Below are positions 24,228-32,896 of a stretch of 64,000 bases of DNA, piece by piece; position 1 is the first letter of the stretch; every line of letters starts with the position of its first letter. The DNA is taken from the NCBI RefSeq assembly GCF_012927125.1, contig NZ_JABBFZ010000020.1:1-64000 (forward strand), in the 5' to 3' direction. Under the pieces are notes generated by a model. The model was not told where the DNA came from and did not search any database. It was given only the letters and a program-made list of their open reading frames with translations. The position numbers were made by a program, and so were the translations under genes. Source of the stretch: Paraburkholderia antibiotica. Its GTDB lineage: Bacteria; Pseudomonadota; Gammaproteobacteria; Burkholderiales; Burkholderiaceae.

Positions 24228-25529
24228 TCAGGTGGGTTGGGTCTCGATCGCTTTGGGCAGCGGCGCGGGCGCCACTTCCCTGACGACGAACAGATAGACG
24301 AGCGCCGCCGCGAACGCGACGCCCGCGCTGATCAGCAGCGCGTTGACGAACGAGTGGGTCCGATCGACCACGATGCCGGTGATGAGCGGCGCGAACGAGC
24401 CGCCCAGATAGCCGCCGAAGTTCTGCATGCTGCCGAGCGACGCCACCAGATGCCGCGGCGCCGCGACGCTGACGAGCGCCCACGCGCTGCCGCTGGACAG
24501 ATTGACGAACAGCATCGCGAGCGACACGTAGACGATCGCGAGCGCCGTACTCGGGGTATAGGCAGCCGGCACGGTGAATGCGGCCGCGCCGACGAGGCCG
24601 ACGCACAGCGGCCATTTGCGGCTGCGGATCGGCGCCATGCCGCGCTTCAGCAGCGCATCGGCGATGAGGCCGCTGCTCAGCATGCCGATCGTGCCGAAGA
24701 CATACGGAATCGCGACGAGCCAGCCGGTGTGCGCGATGCTGATATGGCGTTCGCGCTCCAGATAGCCCGGCAGCCACGTCAGATACAGCCATACCATGTA
24801 GATCACGCCCATGAAGCCGAAGATCATGCCCCACGTGTTGCGCAGTTTGAGCAGCGCGCCCCATTCCGCCCAACTGAGGCCCTGCGGATTTTCCTGGGTG
24901 ATCGCGCCTTCGTTCAGATGCGCGGTTTCGTCTTCAGTCAGCGCGATTTCGTCGCGATTGCGATAGACCACGTACCACGCGATCGCTACGACGATACCGA
25001 GCACGCCCATGATGACGAACATCGTTCGCCATCCGAAGGCCAGCATCAGCACAGTGAGCAGCGGCGGCGCGATCATCGGCGCGACCGTCGACGACGAGAT
25101 GAACGTGCCGATCGGCGCGCCGCGCTCACGTACCGCGAACCATTCGTTGACGACTTTCGCGCTGGCCGGAAAGAGCGGTGCTTCGGCGACGCCGAGCACG
25201 ACACGCGCGGTGAGAAAATGATTGAGTGTCTGAATGAAACCGCCCGCGACCTGCGCGAGCGACCACACCAGCATGCCGAGCCCGAGCATCACGCGCGAGC
25301 CGAAGCGGTCGAGCAGGGCGCCGACCGGCAACTGCGCGAACGCGTACGACAGCGAAAACGCCGACAGCAGCAAGCCCATCTGCGAGGCCGACAGATGCAG
25401 CTCCTCGCTGACCAGATGATTCGCGATCGACAGTGTGCTGCGATCGAGATAGTTGACGATGCCCGCCACCGTCAGAAAGACGACCGCGACCACCTGGATC
25501 CGTTTCAGACGCTGCGACTTCTGAAGCAT
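24228..25529 (-). CDS. MFS transporter, anion:cation symporter (ACS) family
   Basis: The protein has 433 residues and twelve membrane helices. The start RIQVVAVVFLTVAGIVNYLD, then DRSTLSIANHLVSEELHLSA, is the ACS signature (NYxDR), shared with GudP, GarP and ExuT sugar-acid transporters. It should import an organic anion with protons. AGGAG precedes the ATG at 25529, and the longer open frame upstream is rejected. Operon partners are a cupin dioxygenase, a SDR and an IclR regulator, pointing to uptake of the pathway substrate. Confidence 0.88.
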   Translation of the reverse strand: MLQKSQRLKRIQVVAVVFLTVAGIVNYLDRSTLSIANHLVSEELHLSASQMGLLLSAFSLSYAFAQLPVGALLDRFGSRVMLGLGMLVWSLAQVAGGFIQTLNHFLTARVVLGVAEAPLFPASAKVVNEWFAVRERGAPIGTFISSSTVAPMIAPPLLTVLMLAFGWRTMFVIMGVLGIVVAIAWYVVYRNRDEIALTEDETAHLNEGAITQENPQGLSWAEWGALLKLRNTWGMIFGFMGVIYMVWLYLTWLPGYLERERHISIAHTGWLVAIPYVFGTIGMLSSGLIADALLKRGMAPIRSRKWPLCVGLVGAAAFTVPAAYTPSTALAIVYVSLAMLFVNLSSGSAWALVSVAAPRHLVASLGSMQNFGGYLGGSFAPLITGIVVDRTHSFVNALLISAGVAFAAALVYLFVVREVAPAPLPKAIETQPT

Positions 25530-25694
25530 GTTTGTCTCCTGCGCAAGATGTCCTGCCGATGTAGGAATGGGGCGGCGATGCTCGGGTGTTGCGAAGTTGG
25601 CCGTTGTTGCGACGTCGCGGTTACGTCGTCGCAAGGAGATCGCCGGGCTGCCGCCGCCGCGAAGCGATCCGGAACCGCCGTGATCCGCCTGCGT

Positions 25695-26216
25695 TCAGCG
25701 GATGAACTGATCGACGTAGTCTTCGCCGAGGCCGACCGCCGTGTAGTGCTTGCGGCACATGTCGATCTTGGTGAACACGTCTTCGTAGCCGGTGTAGTTG
25801 CCGTACGGATCGCAATAGAACATCACGCCGTTGACCTGGAAGTAGGTGATCATTTCCTCGACGTCGTCGGGCACGTATAGCGTGTGCGTCTCTCCCGGCG
25901 GCTCGTAGACGTAGCTGCCTTCGGTCGCGATCCAGTCGTGCTCGAGATAACGCCAGCGGCCTTTCAGCACCATGCCGTGCACGCTCTGCGGATGACGATG
26001 ACGGCTGAGCACGCCCGAGCGGCGCACCCGCAGCAGATTCATCCAGTAGCCCTGCGACGCATTCAGGCAGAGCGGCCGGAACGACACGTTCTCGGCTTGC
26101 GGGACCCACACGCGCTCGTCGGTGGGAATCGCGAAGGGCACGACGATTTCCTGCTGCGCCTCTTTCGGGAACGGCAACTGGTAGGGCGTCAGGTCGGAGT
26201 GGGTGGCCTCGGGCAT
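25695..26216 (-). CDS. 2,4'-dihydroxyacetophenone dioxygenase-like cupin protein
   Basis: The 173-residue protein is a single cupin. It has SRHRHPQSVHGMVLKGRWRY with metal-binding histidines, then EPPGETHTLYV for the second cupin motif, and a C-terminal TKIDMCRKHYTAVG. Length and sequence pattern fit the 2,4'-dihydroxyacetophenone dioxygenase family, Fe(II) enzymes that cleave a C-C bond next to a ketone. Whether the true substrate is aromatic is unknown; the partner genes (ACS transporter, SDR) would also suit a sugar acid. It is the first gene of its operon, 37 bases from a palindrome at 26253. Confidence 0.7.
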   Translation of the reverse strand: MPEATHSDLTPYQLPFPKEAQQEIVVPFAIPTDERVWVPQAENVSFRPLCLNASQGYWMNLLRVRRSGVLSRHRHPQSVHGMVLKGRWRYLEHDWIATEGSYVYEPPGETHTLYVPDDVEEMITYFQVNGVMFYCDPYGNYTGYEDVFTKIDMCRKHYTAVGLGEDYVDQFIR

Positions 26217-26252
26217 GGGAGCGTTCCTCGCGCGGTGAGCTGAAAGATCGTG

Positions 26253-26271
26253 ATGTCCATATTGTGGATAT
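26253..26271. promoter_or_regulatory. Palindromic operator candidate upstream of the cupin operon
   Basis: ATGTCCA-N5-TGGATAT is a palindrome with one mismatch per arm of seven, of the size bound by IclR-family regulators. A second short inverted repeat, CCAT-CCG-ATGG, follows at 26277-26287. The location just upstream of an operon that ends with an IclR gene supports autoregulation, by inference. Confidence 0.45.
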
Positions 26272-26287
26272 TTAGTCCATCCGATGG

Positions 26288-26657
26288 TCAATATCATTAT
26301 CGGAACCGTTTCCATTGAGGTCAATCCTGGGGAAAGCACGGGGCGGATCCGATAAGGCAAGGGGGCGGCGATAGGCAACGCTAAACGTAAGATATGCTCC
26401 CGACACCCGCGAACGACCATTCCCATGTCCTTCGCCATGAACCGTTGTTTGTCCACGGCATCCGGTGCTGCCGGATGCCTATCGCCAGATTGATCCATCG
26501 CCCCGCGCAACGCATTTACCCCTTGCTGAAGCGTGGATTCTGTTTCCCGCCACAGTTCAAGCGAATCGTTGCGATCGCACACCATCTTTAAGATTTGTTT
26601 AAGTGGAGGCCTCTACATTACGCATCCACCTCGTAACCCTCCGCGACATCCCTGACT
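26288..26657. other. Intergenic region between cupin operon and degQ-like gene
   Basis: About 370 bases, richer in AT near 26280-26330 and 26580-26600 and likely holding both divergent promoters. A small open frame at 26394-26591 has no ribosome-binding site or recognisable domain and is not called. Confidence 0.4.
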
Positions 26658-28073
26658 ATGAGCACCCAAAAATACTGGCGTGGCAGCGCTGCCGTTTGCG
26701 TTGTACTGGCGATCGGTGGCGCGTATGCGCTGAGCCATCGCAATGCCGATGCGTCCGTGAGCGATGCGCAAGGCCCGGCGTCCTCGCTGCGCGCTGTGGC
26801 GGATATCGTCGGCTCGCGCTCGTCGGCGCCGGATTTCTCCGGCATCGTGTCGCGCTATGGCCCGGCGGTCGTGCATATCGGCGTCAAGGAAGCGGCCTCG
26901 GTCGACGAAAACGGCAATCGCAAGAGCGGCGGCGAAGCGCTCGGCTCGGGCTTCATCATCAGTCAGGACGGCTACATTCTGACCAACAATCACGTCGTCG
27001 ACGGCGCGACGAGCGTCAGTGTGAAACTCACCGACGGCCGCGAATTTCACGCCCGTGTGATCGGCAAGGACAAGGCCACCGACGTCGCCGTCGTGAAGAT
27101 CGACGCGACCAACCTGCCGACCGTGAAGATCGGCAATCCGGACAACAGCAAGGTCGGCGAATGGGTCGTGGCGATCGGCTCGCCATACGGCTTCGACAGC
27201 ACAGTGACCTCGGGCATCATCAGCGCGAAGTCGCGTTCGATGTCCGACGACAGCCCGATCCCGTTCATCCAGACCGACGTGCCGGTCAATCCGGGGAATT
27301 CAGGTGGTCCGCTGTTCAACCTGAACGGCGAAGTGATCGGCATCAACTCGATGATCTATTCGCGCACCGGCGGCTTCCAGGGCCTGTCGTTCGCGATTCC
27401 GATCGATGCGGCGATGCACGTGAAAGACCAGCTCGTGCGTACCGGTCACGTGAGCCGCGGCCGCATCGGCGTGGGCGTGCAGCCGCTCAGCGCCGACAAG
27501 GCCAAGGCGCTCGGCCTTGCGTCGAACGGCGGCGCGCTGGTCGGTTCGATCGACCCGAACGGTCCCGCGCAAGCGGCCGGCCTGCGTCAGGGCGACGTGA
27601 TCGTCGGCGTGAACGGCAAGCACATCAGTAGTACGACTGAATTGGTTGGACAGGTCGCGCAACTGGCGCCGGGCAGCGAAGCGACGATCAGCGTGTGGCG
27701 CAACGGCGGCGAACGCAAGCTGTCGGTGACGATCGGCGCGCAGCAGTCGGCCGACGTCGCCCAGGTCGCGCCGCGCGAGCAGCAACAACAGCCGCAACAG
27801 CAAAACCGTCCGCGTCTGGGCGTTGCCGTGCGACCGTTGAGCGAAGACGAGCAGCAGGAAGCGTCGCTGCCGGGCGGCGTGGTGGTGCAGCAGGCCACCG
27901 GTCCGGCCGCCGAAGCGGGCATTCAGCCGGGCGACATCATCGTCGCCGTCGACGGCAAGGTGATTCGCAGCGTCGAACAACTGCGCCGCATGATCGCGCA
28001 GGCCGACGACAGCGTGTCGGTCACCGTGGTGCGCGATGGCGAACAGGCATCGGTCGACGTCACGCTCGGCTGA
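26658..28073 (+). CDS. Do-like periplasmic serine protease (DegQ/MucD type)
   Basis: The 471-residue protein has an N-terminal signal/anchor helix (AAVCVVLAIGGAYAL). A trypsin-like domain with His112 (NNHVVDG), Asp142 (ATDVAVVK) and Ser215 (NPGNSGGPLF) follows, then two PDZ domains (about 275-350 and 375-465). The second PDZ follows a Q-rich linker (REQQQQPQQQ). It degrades or refolds damaged envelope proteins in the periplasm. The gene is alone on the plus strand and ends at a bidirectional hairpin shared with the efflux operon. The exact Deg name (DegP, DegQ, MucD) cannot be fixed. Confidence 0.9.
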   Translation: MSTQKYWRGSAAVCVVLAIGGAYALSHRNADASVSDAQGPASSLRAVADIVGSRSSAPDFSGIVSRYGPAVVHIGVKEAASVDENGNRKSGGEALGSGFIISQDGYILTNNHVVDGATSVSVKLTDGREFHARVIGKDKATDVAVVKIDATNLPTVKIGNPDNSKVGEWVVAIGSPYGFDSTVTSGIISAKSRSMSDDSPIPFIQTDVPVNPGNSGGPLFNLNGEVIGINSMIYSRTGGFQGLSFAIPIDAAMHVKDQLVRTGHVSRGRIGVGVQPLSADKAKALGLASNGGALVGSIDPNGPAQAAGLRQGDVIVGVNGKHISSTTELVGQVAQLAPGSEATISVWRNGGERKLSVTIGAQQSADVAQVAPREQQQQPQQQNRPRLGVAVRPLSEDEQQEASLPGGVVVQQATGPAAEAGIQPGDIIVAVDGKVIRSVEQLRRMIAQADDSVSVTVVRDGEQASVDVTLG

Positions 28074-28130
28074 TGCGCTGACGGCTTGAACGCGCCGGTG
28101 CAATGCCGGTGCGTCTCGTCAATAACAGAC

Positions 28131-28159
28131 ACGGCGCGCCGCTCAGGCGCGCCGTGTTT
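28131..28159. terminator. Bidirectional terminator between protease and efflux operon
   Basis: A perfect 10-bp stem ACGGCGCGCC / GGCGCGCCGT with a five-base loop is followed by GTTTG on the plus strand. It lies between two convergent genes ending at 28073 and 28178. Confidence 0.65.
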
Positions 28160-28177
28160 GCATTGGCGGTACATCAA

Positions 28178-29674
28178 TCAGTTGGACGGCGGCGCGGCCC
28201 CGTTTGCTTGCGACGTATTCAGCGCCGCGCCCGCCGGCACGCTTTGCGGCATGTCCGGCCCACCGCCCAGCGCGACGTAAAGCGACACGCCGTTTTGCAA
28301 CGCGGTCGCACGAAGCTGGATCAACTGCTGCTCGGCAGCGAACAGATTGCGTCGCGCATCCACCACCTCGAGATAGATCGAGATCCCATTGTCGTAGCGT
28401 AGCTGAGCCGTCTCCGCGAGCTGCCGCTGCGCTTCCACGGCTTCTTCCTGCGCCGTGATCTGCTCCTTGTAGCGCTGCCGTCCGACCAATGCATCGGACA
28501 CCTCACGAAATGCGTTCTGCACCGTGCTCTGATACGTCGCGACCAGTTCGTCGCGCCGCGCCTGCGCCTGCGAAAGCTGCGCGCGACGTTGCCCCGCATC
28601 GAAGATCGGCATGCCGACCAGCGCGCCGACCGACCACGCCTGCTTGCCGGGCACGAACAGATCGCCGAGTTCCGGCGACACATAACCGAAGCTACCCGTC
28701 AGCGCGATCCGCGGGAAAAAATCCGCGCGTGCGGCGCCGATATCGGCATTGGCCGCGCGCAGTTGCTGCTCGGCCTGCTGGATGTCGGGGCGGTGGATCA
28801 ACAGTGCCGACGGCAGGCCGGGATCGAGCTCGCCGAACTGCGCGGCATCGGCAATCGACGACGCTTGCGGCAGCGCTTCCCCAGCCAGTCCGCCGATCAG
28901 CACGTCGAGCAGATGCCGTTGCTGCGCGGTGGTACGTTGCAGTTCCGCGAGCTGGGTCTGCGCCTGGGTGACGAGAATCCTCGCCTGTTCGTAATCGACC
29001 ATCGACGTGACGCCCGCATCGAGCCGCAGCTTCGCGACTTCGAGCGCATAGCGGCGGCTCTCCAGCGTGCGTTGCGCGAGTTCGATGCCTTCGTCGCCGG
29101 AACGGATCGCATAGTAGTTCGACGCCACGTTGCCGATCAGCGATAGCCGGAACGCACGCTGCCCGTCGACGCTTGCCAGATAGCGGCGCCGCGCTGCCTC
29201 GCTGGTATTGCGCACGCGCCCCCAGAAATCCAGCTCGAACGACGTCACCGCCGCCTGCACGTTGTACTGGTTGAACTGCAGCGAGATATCGGAGTTGTCG
29301 AACTCGGGGTCGATCGAACCGAGCGGCGCCTTGGTACGCGTCGCGCTGCCGTTCACGTTGACCTGCGGCAGTCGCGCGGCATTCTGGATGCGATAGAACG
29401 CGTGCGCCTGTTCGATGCGCGCGACCGACGCCGCGAGATCGCGGTTGCGCGCGAGCGCCGTTTCGATCAGCAGCTTCAGTTGCGGATCGGCGAAGAAAGT
29501 CTGCCAGTCGATTTCGCTCGCGAGATGCGTGGCCGCCGGATTGCCAGAGTCCGCAGTATCGAAGCGATCGGCGATCGGCAGATTGGGCTGCTGATAGGTC
29601 GGCGCGAAATTGCATGCGGCAAGCGTGCCGCACGCGAGCGAGTACAGCAGCGGATTGAGCAGGCGCTTACGCAT
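28178..29674 (-). CDS. NodT/OprM-type outer-membrane efflux lipoprotein
   Basis: The 498-residue protein has a lipoprotein signal ending LAAC (lipobox near residue 18-21), then FAPTYQQPNLP, the typical start of the family. Two outer-membrane efflux repeats rich in coiled coil follow (for example RIEQAHAFYRIQNAA and ARRDELVATYQSTVQNAFRE), and the protein ends with a proline/alanine tail. As a trimer it forms the outer-membrane channel of the tripartite pump. Its ATG overlaps the stop of the RND gene by eight bases, so the two are translationally coupled. Confidence 0.92.
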   Translation of the reverse strand: MRKRLLNPLLYSLACGTLAACNFAPTYQQPNLPIADRFDTADSGNPAATHLASEIDWQTFFADPQLKLLIETALARNRDLAASVARIEQAHAFYRIQNAARLPQVNVNGSATRTKAPLGSIDPEFDNSDISLQFNQYNVQAAVTSFELDFWGRVRNTSEAARRRYLASVDGQRAFRLSLIGNVASNYYAIRSGDEGIELAQRTLESRRYALEVAKLRLDAGVTSMVDYEQARILVTQAQTQLAELQRTTAQQRHLLDVLIGGLAGEALPQASSIADAAQFGELDPGLPSALLIHRPDIQQAEQQLRAANADIGAARADFFPRIALTGSFGYVSPELGDLFVPGKQAWSVGALVGMPIFDAGQRRAQLSQAQARRDELVATYQSTVQNAFREVSDALVGRQRYKEQITAQEEAVEAQRQLAETAQLRYDNGISIYLEVVDARRNLFAAEQQLIQLRATALQNGVSLYVALGGGPDMPQSVPAGAALNTSQANGAAPPSN

Positions 29675-32600
29675 CGCGTCGTCCTCCGCCGGATTCGCCG
29701 GACCCAGACCCAGACCCAGACCCGGACGCGAGCGGCGGCAGATCGTCGTCGAGATCGATGCTGCGCTTCTTGCGGCTCAGCCAGCGGCGCGCGCTCACGT
29801 AGAACAGCGGCGTGAAGAAGATCCCGAACAGCGTGGCGGTCAACATGCTGCCCATCACGCCGGTGCCGACCGCGCGCCGGCTCGCGGCGCCCGCGCCGGT
29901 TGCGATCACAAGCGGCAGCATGCCGAGCACGAACGTGACGCTCGTCATCAGGATCGGGCGCAGCCGCTGTTGCGCGCCGTTTTTCGCGGCGGTCAATGCG
30001 TCCTTGCCTTCGGACTGCTCCTTGATCGCGAACTCGACGATCAGGATCGCGTTCTTCGCCGCGAGGCCGATGATCGTCACGAGACCGATGTTGAAGTACA
30101 CGTCGGCGGACAGGCCACGCAGCATCGTCAACAGCACCGCGCCGATCACGCCGAACGGGATGATCAGCAGCACCGCGACCGGAATCGCCCAGCTCTCGTA
30201 CAGCGCCGCGAGCAGCAGGAACACGACTACCAGCGAAAGCCCGAGCAGCATGCCGATCTGGCCGCTCGCCTGTTTCTCCTCGAACGCGGTACCGGTCCAT
30301 TCGTAGGTCAGGTTGCCGGTCAGCACGTGCGATGCAATGCGCTCCATTTCGGCGATCGCCGCGCCGCTCGAACGGCCGGGCGCGGCCTGGCCCGACAGCG
30401 TCGCCGACGGGAAGCCGTTATAGCGTTCGAGCTGCTGCGGCCCGGAAATCCAGCGCACGCGCGTGAACGCCGAGAACGGCACCATCTCGCCCTGGTTATT
30501 GCGCAGGCGCAGCGAGGTCACGTCGTCGGCGCGCATCCGGTGCTCGGCATCGGCTTGCAGCAGCACCCGCAGCACGTTGCCTTCGAACACGAAGTCGTTC
30601 ACGTAGTTCGAGCCGAACGTCAGCGCGAGCGCCTGATTGACCTGACCGATCTGCAGGCCGAGCGCGCGCGCCTTCACGCGATCGATCTCGACGTACAGCT
30701 GCGGCGCCTCGGGCATGCCTTCGGCACGCACGCCGGCGAGCAGGGGGCTTTGCGACGCCTCGATCATCATGCGCCGGGCAGCCTGTTGCAGCGCGTCGCC
30801 GCCGACGCCGCTGCGGTCCTGGATCTTCATCGTGAAGCCGGTCGCGTTGCCGAGCGACGGAATCGGCGGCGGGTCGAGCGCGAAAATGATCGCTTCGGGA
30901 ATCTGCTGGAATGCCGCGTTCGCGCGACGCACCAGCGCGCTCGCCGAATTGGCCGCGCCGGTGCGCTCGTCCCACGGTTTCAGATCGACGAACGAGAGCG
31001 CCGCCGACTGCCCCTGACCGAAGAAGCTGAAGCCCGTCACCGACGCGATATTGCGCACCTGCGGCTGCTGCCGCAGAAACGCCTCGACCTGGTCGATCGC
31101 GTGCTGCGTGCGCTGCTCGGTCGAACCCGGCGCGCCGGTGTAAGTGACGAAAATATGCCCCTGGTCCTCGGTCGGCAGAAAGCCGGTCGGCAGCCGCATG
31201 AAAAAGAACGCGGTGATCGCGCAGGCCGCGACGAACACCAGCAGCCAGCGCAGCGGCGAGCCCAGCATCGAATCGACACCGCGGATATAGCGCACGGTGC
31301 CGCTGTCGAGTCCGCGATTGAAGCCGTCGAATACGCGCTGCAGCCAGCGCGCCGCGGCGTTTTTCGGGCGCGCGTCGGCGGCGTTTTCGCTTCTGAGCAG
31401 CGCCGCGCACATCGCGGCGCCGAGCGTCAGCGCGAGCAGCGTCGACAGCGTGATCGACACCGCGAGCGTCACCGAGAACTGCCGGTAGATGCCGCCGGTC
31501 GAGCCGGGAAAGAACGCCATCGGAATGAACACCGCGACCAGCACCAGCGTACTGGCGATCGCCGCGCCGGAAATCTGGCCGATCGCCTTGACGGTCGCGC
31601 GCGGCGCGCTGAGGCCTTCCTCACGCATGATCCGCGCGACGTTTTCGACGACCACGATCGCATCGTCGTTGAGAATGCCGATTGCGACCACCATGCCGAA
31701 CAGCGACAGGATGTTGATCGACAGTCCAAACAGATAGAGCCCCGCGCAGGTGCCGATCAGCGCGATCGGCACGACGATGGTCGGCACCAGCGTCGCGCGC
31801 CAGTCCTGCAGGAACAGGAACACCACGACCGTGACCAGCAGCAGCGCCTCGACCATCGTCCGGATCACGCCATGCACCGAGGTCGTGATGAACGGCGTGG
31901 TGTCGAACGGCACGGTCCACGTAACGCCGCGCGGGAAGGTCGACTGCAATTCGGTCATGCGTTTGCGCACCGCGTTGGCGACCGCGAGCGCGTTCGCGCC
32001 GCTCGCGAGCTGGATCGCGATACCGGCCGATTGCTTGCCGTTGACGGTCAGGCGGTTGCCGTAGCTGTCGTTGCCCAGCTCGACGCGCGCGACATCGCCG
32101 ACCCGCACGGTCGAACCGTCCGGATTCGCGCGCACGATGATTTCGCGGAACTGCTCGGGCGTCGAGAAGCGGCTTTGCGTGACGATCTGCGCGGTGAACT
32201 CGGAGCCGGGCGCGATCGGCTGGTCGCCGAGGCCGCCGCCGGCGGTCTGGCTGTTCTGCTCCTGGATCGCCTGCAGCACCTCGCTCGCCGACAGGCCGAA
32301 GCCCGTGAGCTTGCGCGGATCGAGCCAGATCCGCATTGCGTACGACGAGCCGAACAGCTGCACGTCGCCGACGCCGTCGATACGACGCAGCTCGTTGACG
32401 ATGTTGTTCGACGCGAAGTTGCCCATCGCGACCGCGCTGGTGGTGCCGTCGGTGGCCTGCAGCGCGAGCAGCATCAGAAAGCCCGACGACGCCTTCGTCA
32501 CGCGCACGCCGACCTGGCGGACTTCGAGCGGCAGGCGCGGCTCGACGCGGCTCAGACGGTCCTGCACCTGAGTGCGCGCGATGTCGAGATTGGTGCCGGG

Positions 32601-32885
32601 CTTCAGCACCACGGTGATCTGCATCGTGCCGTTCGAGCGGCTCGTCGACGACATGTACAGGAAATTCTCGATGCCATTCATCTCGTCTTCGATGATCGAG
32701 GTGACGGTGCGCTCGAGCGTGCGCGCGTCGGCGCCGCTGAAGGCCGCGGTGATGCTGAGCGACGGCGGGGCGACGTCGGGATACTGTTCGACCGGCAGCA
32801 ACGCGAGCGCGATCGCGCCGAACAGCACCGTGAAGAGGGCGATGACCCACGCGAAAACCGGACGGGCGACGAAGAATCGATTCAT
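29667..32885 (-). CDS. RND multidrug efflux pump inner-membrane transporter (AcrB/MexB type)
   Basis: The 1072-residue protein is full length. It starts FFVARPVFAWVIALFTVLFG and has the proton-relay aspartates in ILNDDAIVVVENV, the lysine of helix 10 region and two large periplasmic loops. The length and the pattern SSTSRSNGTMQITV place it among hydrophobic-amphiphilic efflux (HAE1) pumps that expel drugs with proton influx. The C-terminus carries a run of SG pairs encoded by a (GACCCA)n repeat (29701-29725). It lies between the MFP gene and the NodT gene in one operon; substrates are unknown. Confidence 0.95.
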   Translation of the reverse strand: MNRFFVARPVFAWVIALFTVLFGAIALALLPVEQYPDVAPPSLSITAAFSGADARTLERTVTSIIEDEMNGIENFLYMSSTSRSNGTMQITVVLKPGTNLDIARTQVQDRLSRVEPRLPLEVRQVGVRVTKASSGFLMLLALQATDGTTSAVAMGNFASNNIVNELRRIDGVGDVQLFGSSYAMRIWLDPRKLTGFGLSASEVLQAIQEQNSQTAGGGLGDQPIAPGSEFTAQIVTQSRFSTPEQFREIIVRANPDGSTVRVGDVARVELGNDSYGNRLTVNGKQSAGIAIQLASGANALAVANAVRKRMTELQSTFPRGVTWTVPFDTTPFITTSVHGVIRTMVEALLLVTVVVFLFLQDWRATLVPTIVVPIALIGTCAGLYLFGLSINILSLFGMVVAIGILNDDAIVVVENVARIMREEGLSAPRATVKAIGQISGAAIASTLVLVAVFIPMAFFPGSTGGIYRQFSVTLAVSITLSTLLALTLGAAMCAALLRSENAADARPKNAAARWLQRVFDGFNRGLDSGTVRYIRGVDSMLGSPLRWLLVFVAACAITAFFFMRLPTGFLPTEDQGHIFVTYTGAPGSTEQRTQHAIDQVEAFLRQQPQVRNIASVTGFSFFGQGQSAALSFVDLKPWDERTGAANSASALVRRANAAFQQIPEAIIFALDPPPIPSLGNATGFTMKIQDRSGVGGDALQQAARRMMIEASQSPLLAGVRAEGMPEAPQLYVEIDRVKARALGLQIGQVNQALALTFGSNYVNDFVFEGNVLRVLLQADAEHRMRADDVTSLRLRNNQGEMVPFSAFTRVRWISGPQQLERYNGFPSATLSGQAAPGRSSGAAIAEMERIASHVLTGNLTYEWTGTAFEEKQASGQIGMLLGLSLVVVFLLLAALYESWAIPVAVLLIIPFGVIGAVLLTMLRGLSADVYFNIGLVTIIGLAAKNAILIVEFAIKEQSEGKDALTAAKNGAQQRLRPILMTSVTFVLGMLPLVIATGAGAASRRAVGTGVMGSMLTATLFGIFFTPLFYVSARRWLSRKKRSIDLDDDLPPLASGSGSGSGSGESGGGRRDA
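29701..29725 (-). repeat. Hexanucleotide repeat in the 3' end of the RND gene
   Basis: Three GACCCA units plus GACCCG in tandem encode alternating Ser-Gly at the cytoplasmic C-terminus of the pump. Gain or loss of units would keep the frame. Confidence 0.6.
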
Positions 32886-32896
32886 CTTCGGCCCTG

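Noticed and set aside
24192..25880. 562-codon open frame antisense to the MFS and SDR genes
   Set aside because: Composition is Arg/Asp/His-rich and overlaps three well-supported genes on the other strand.
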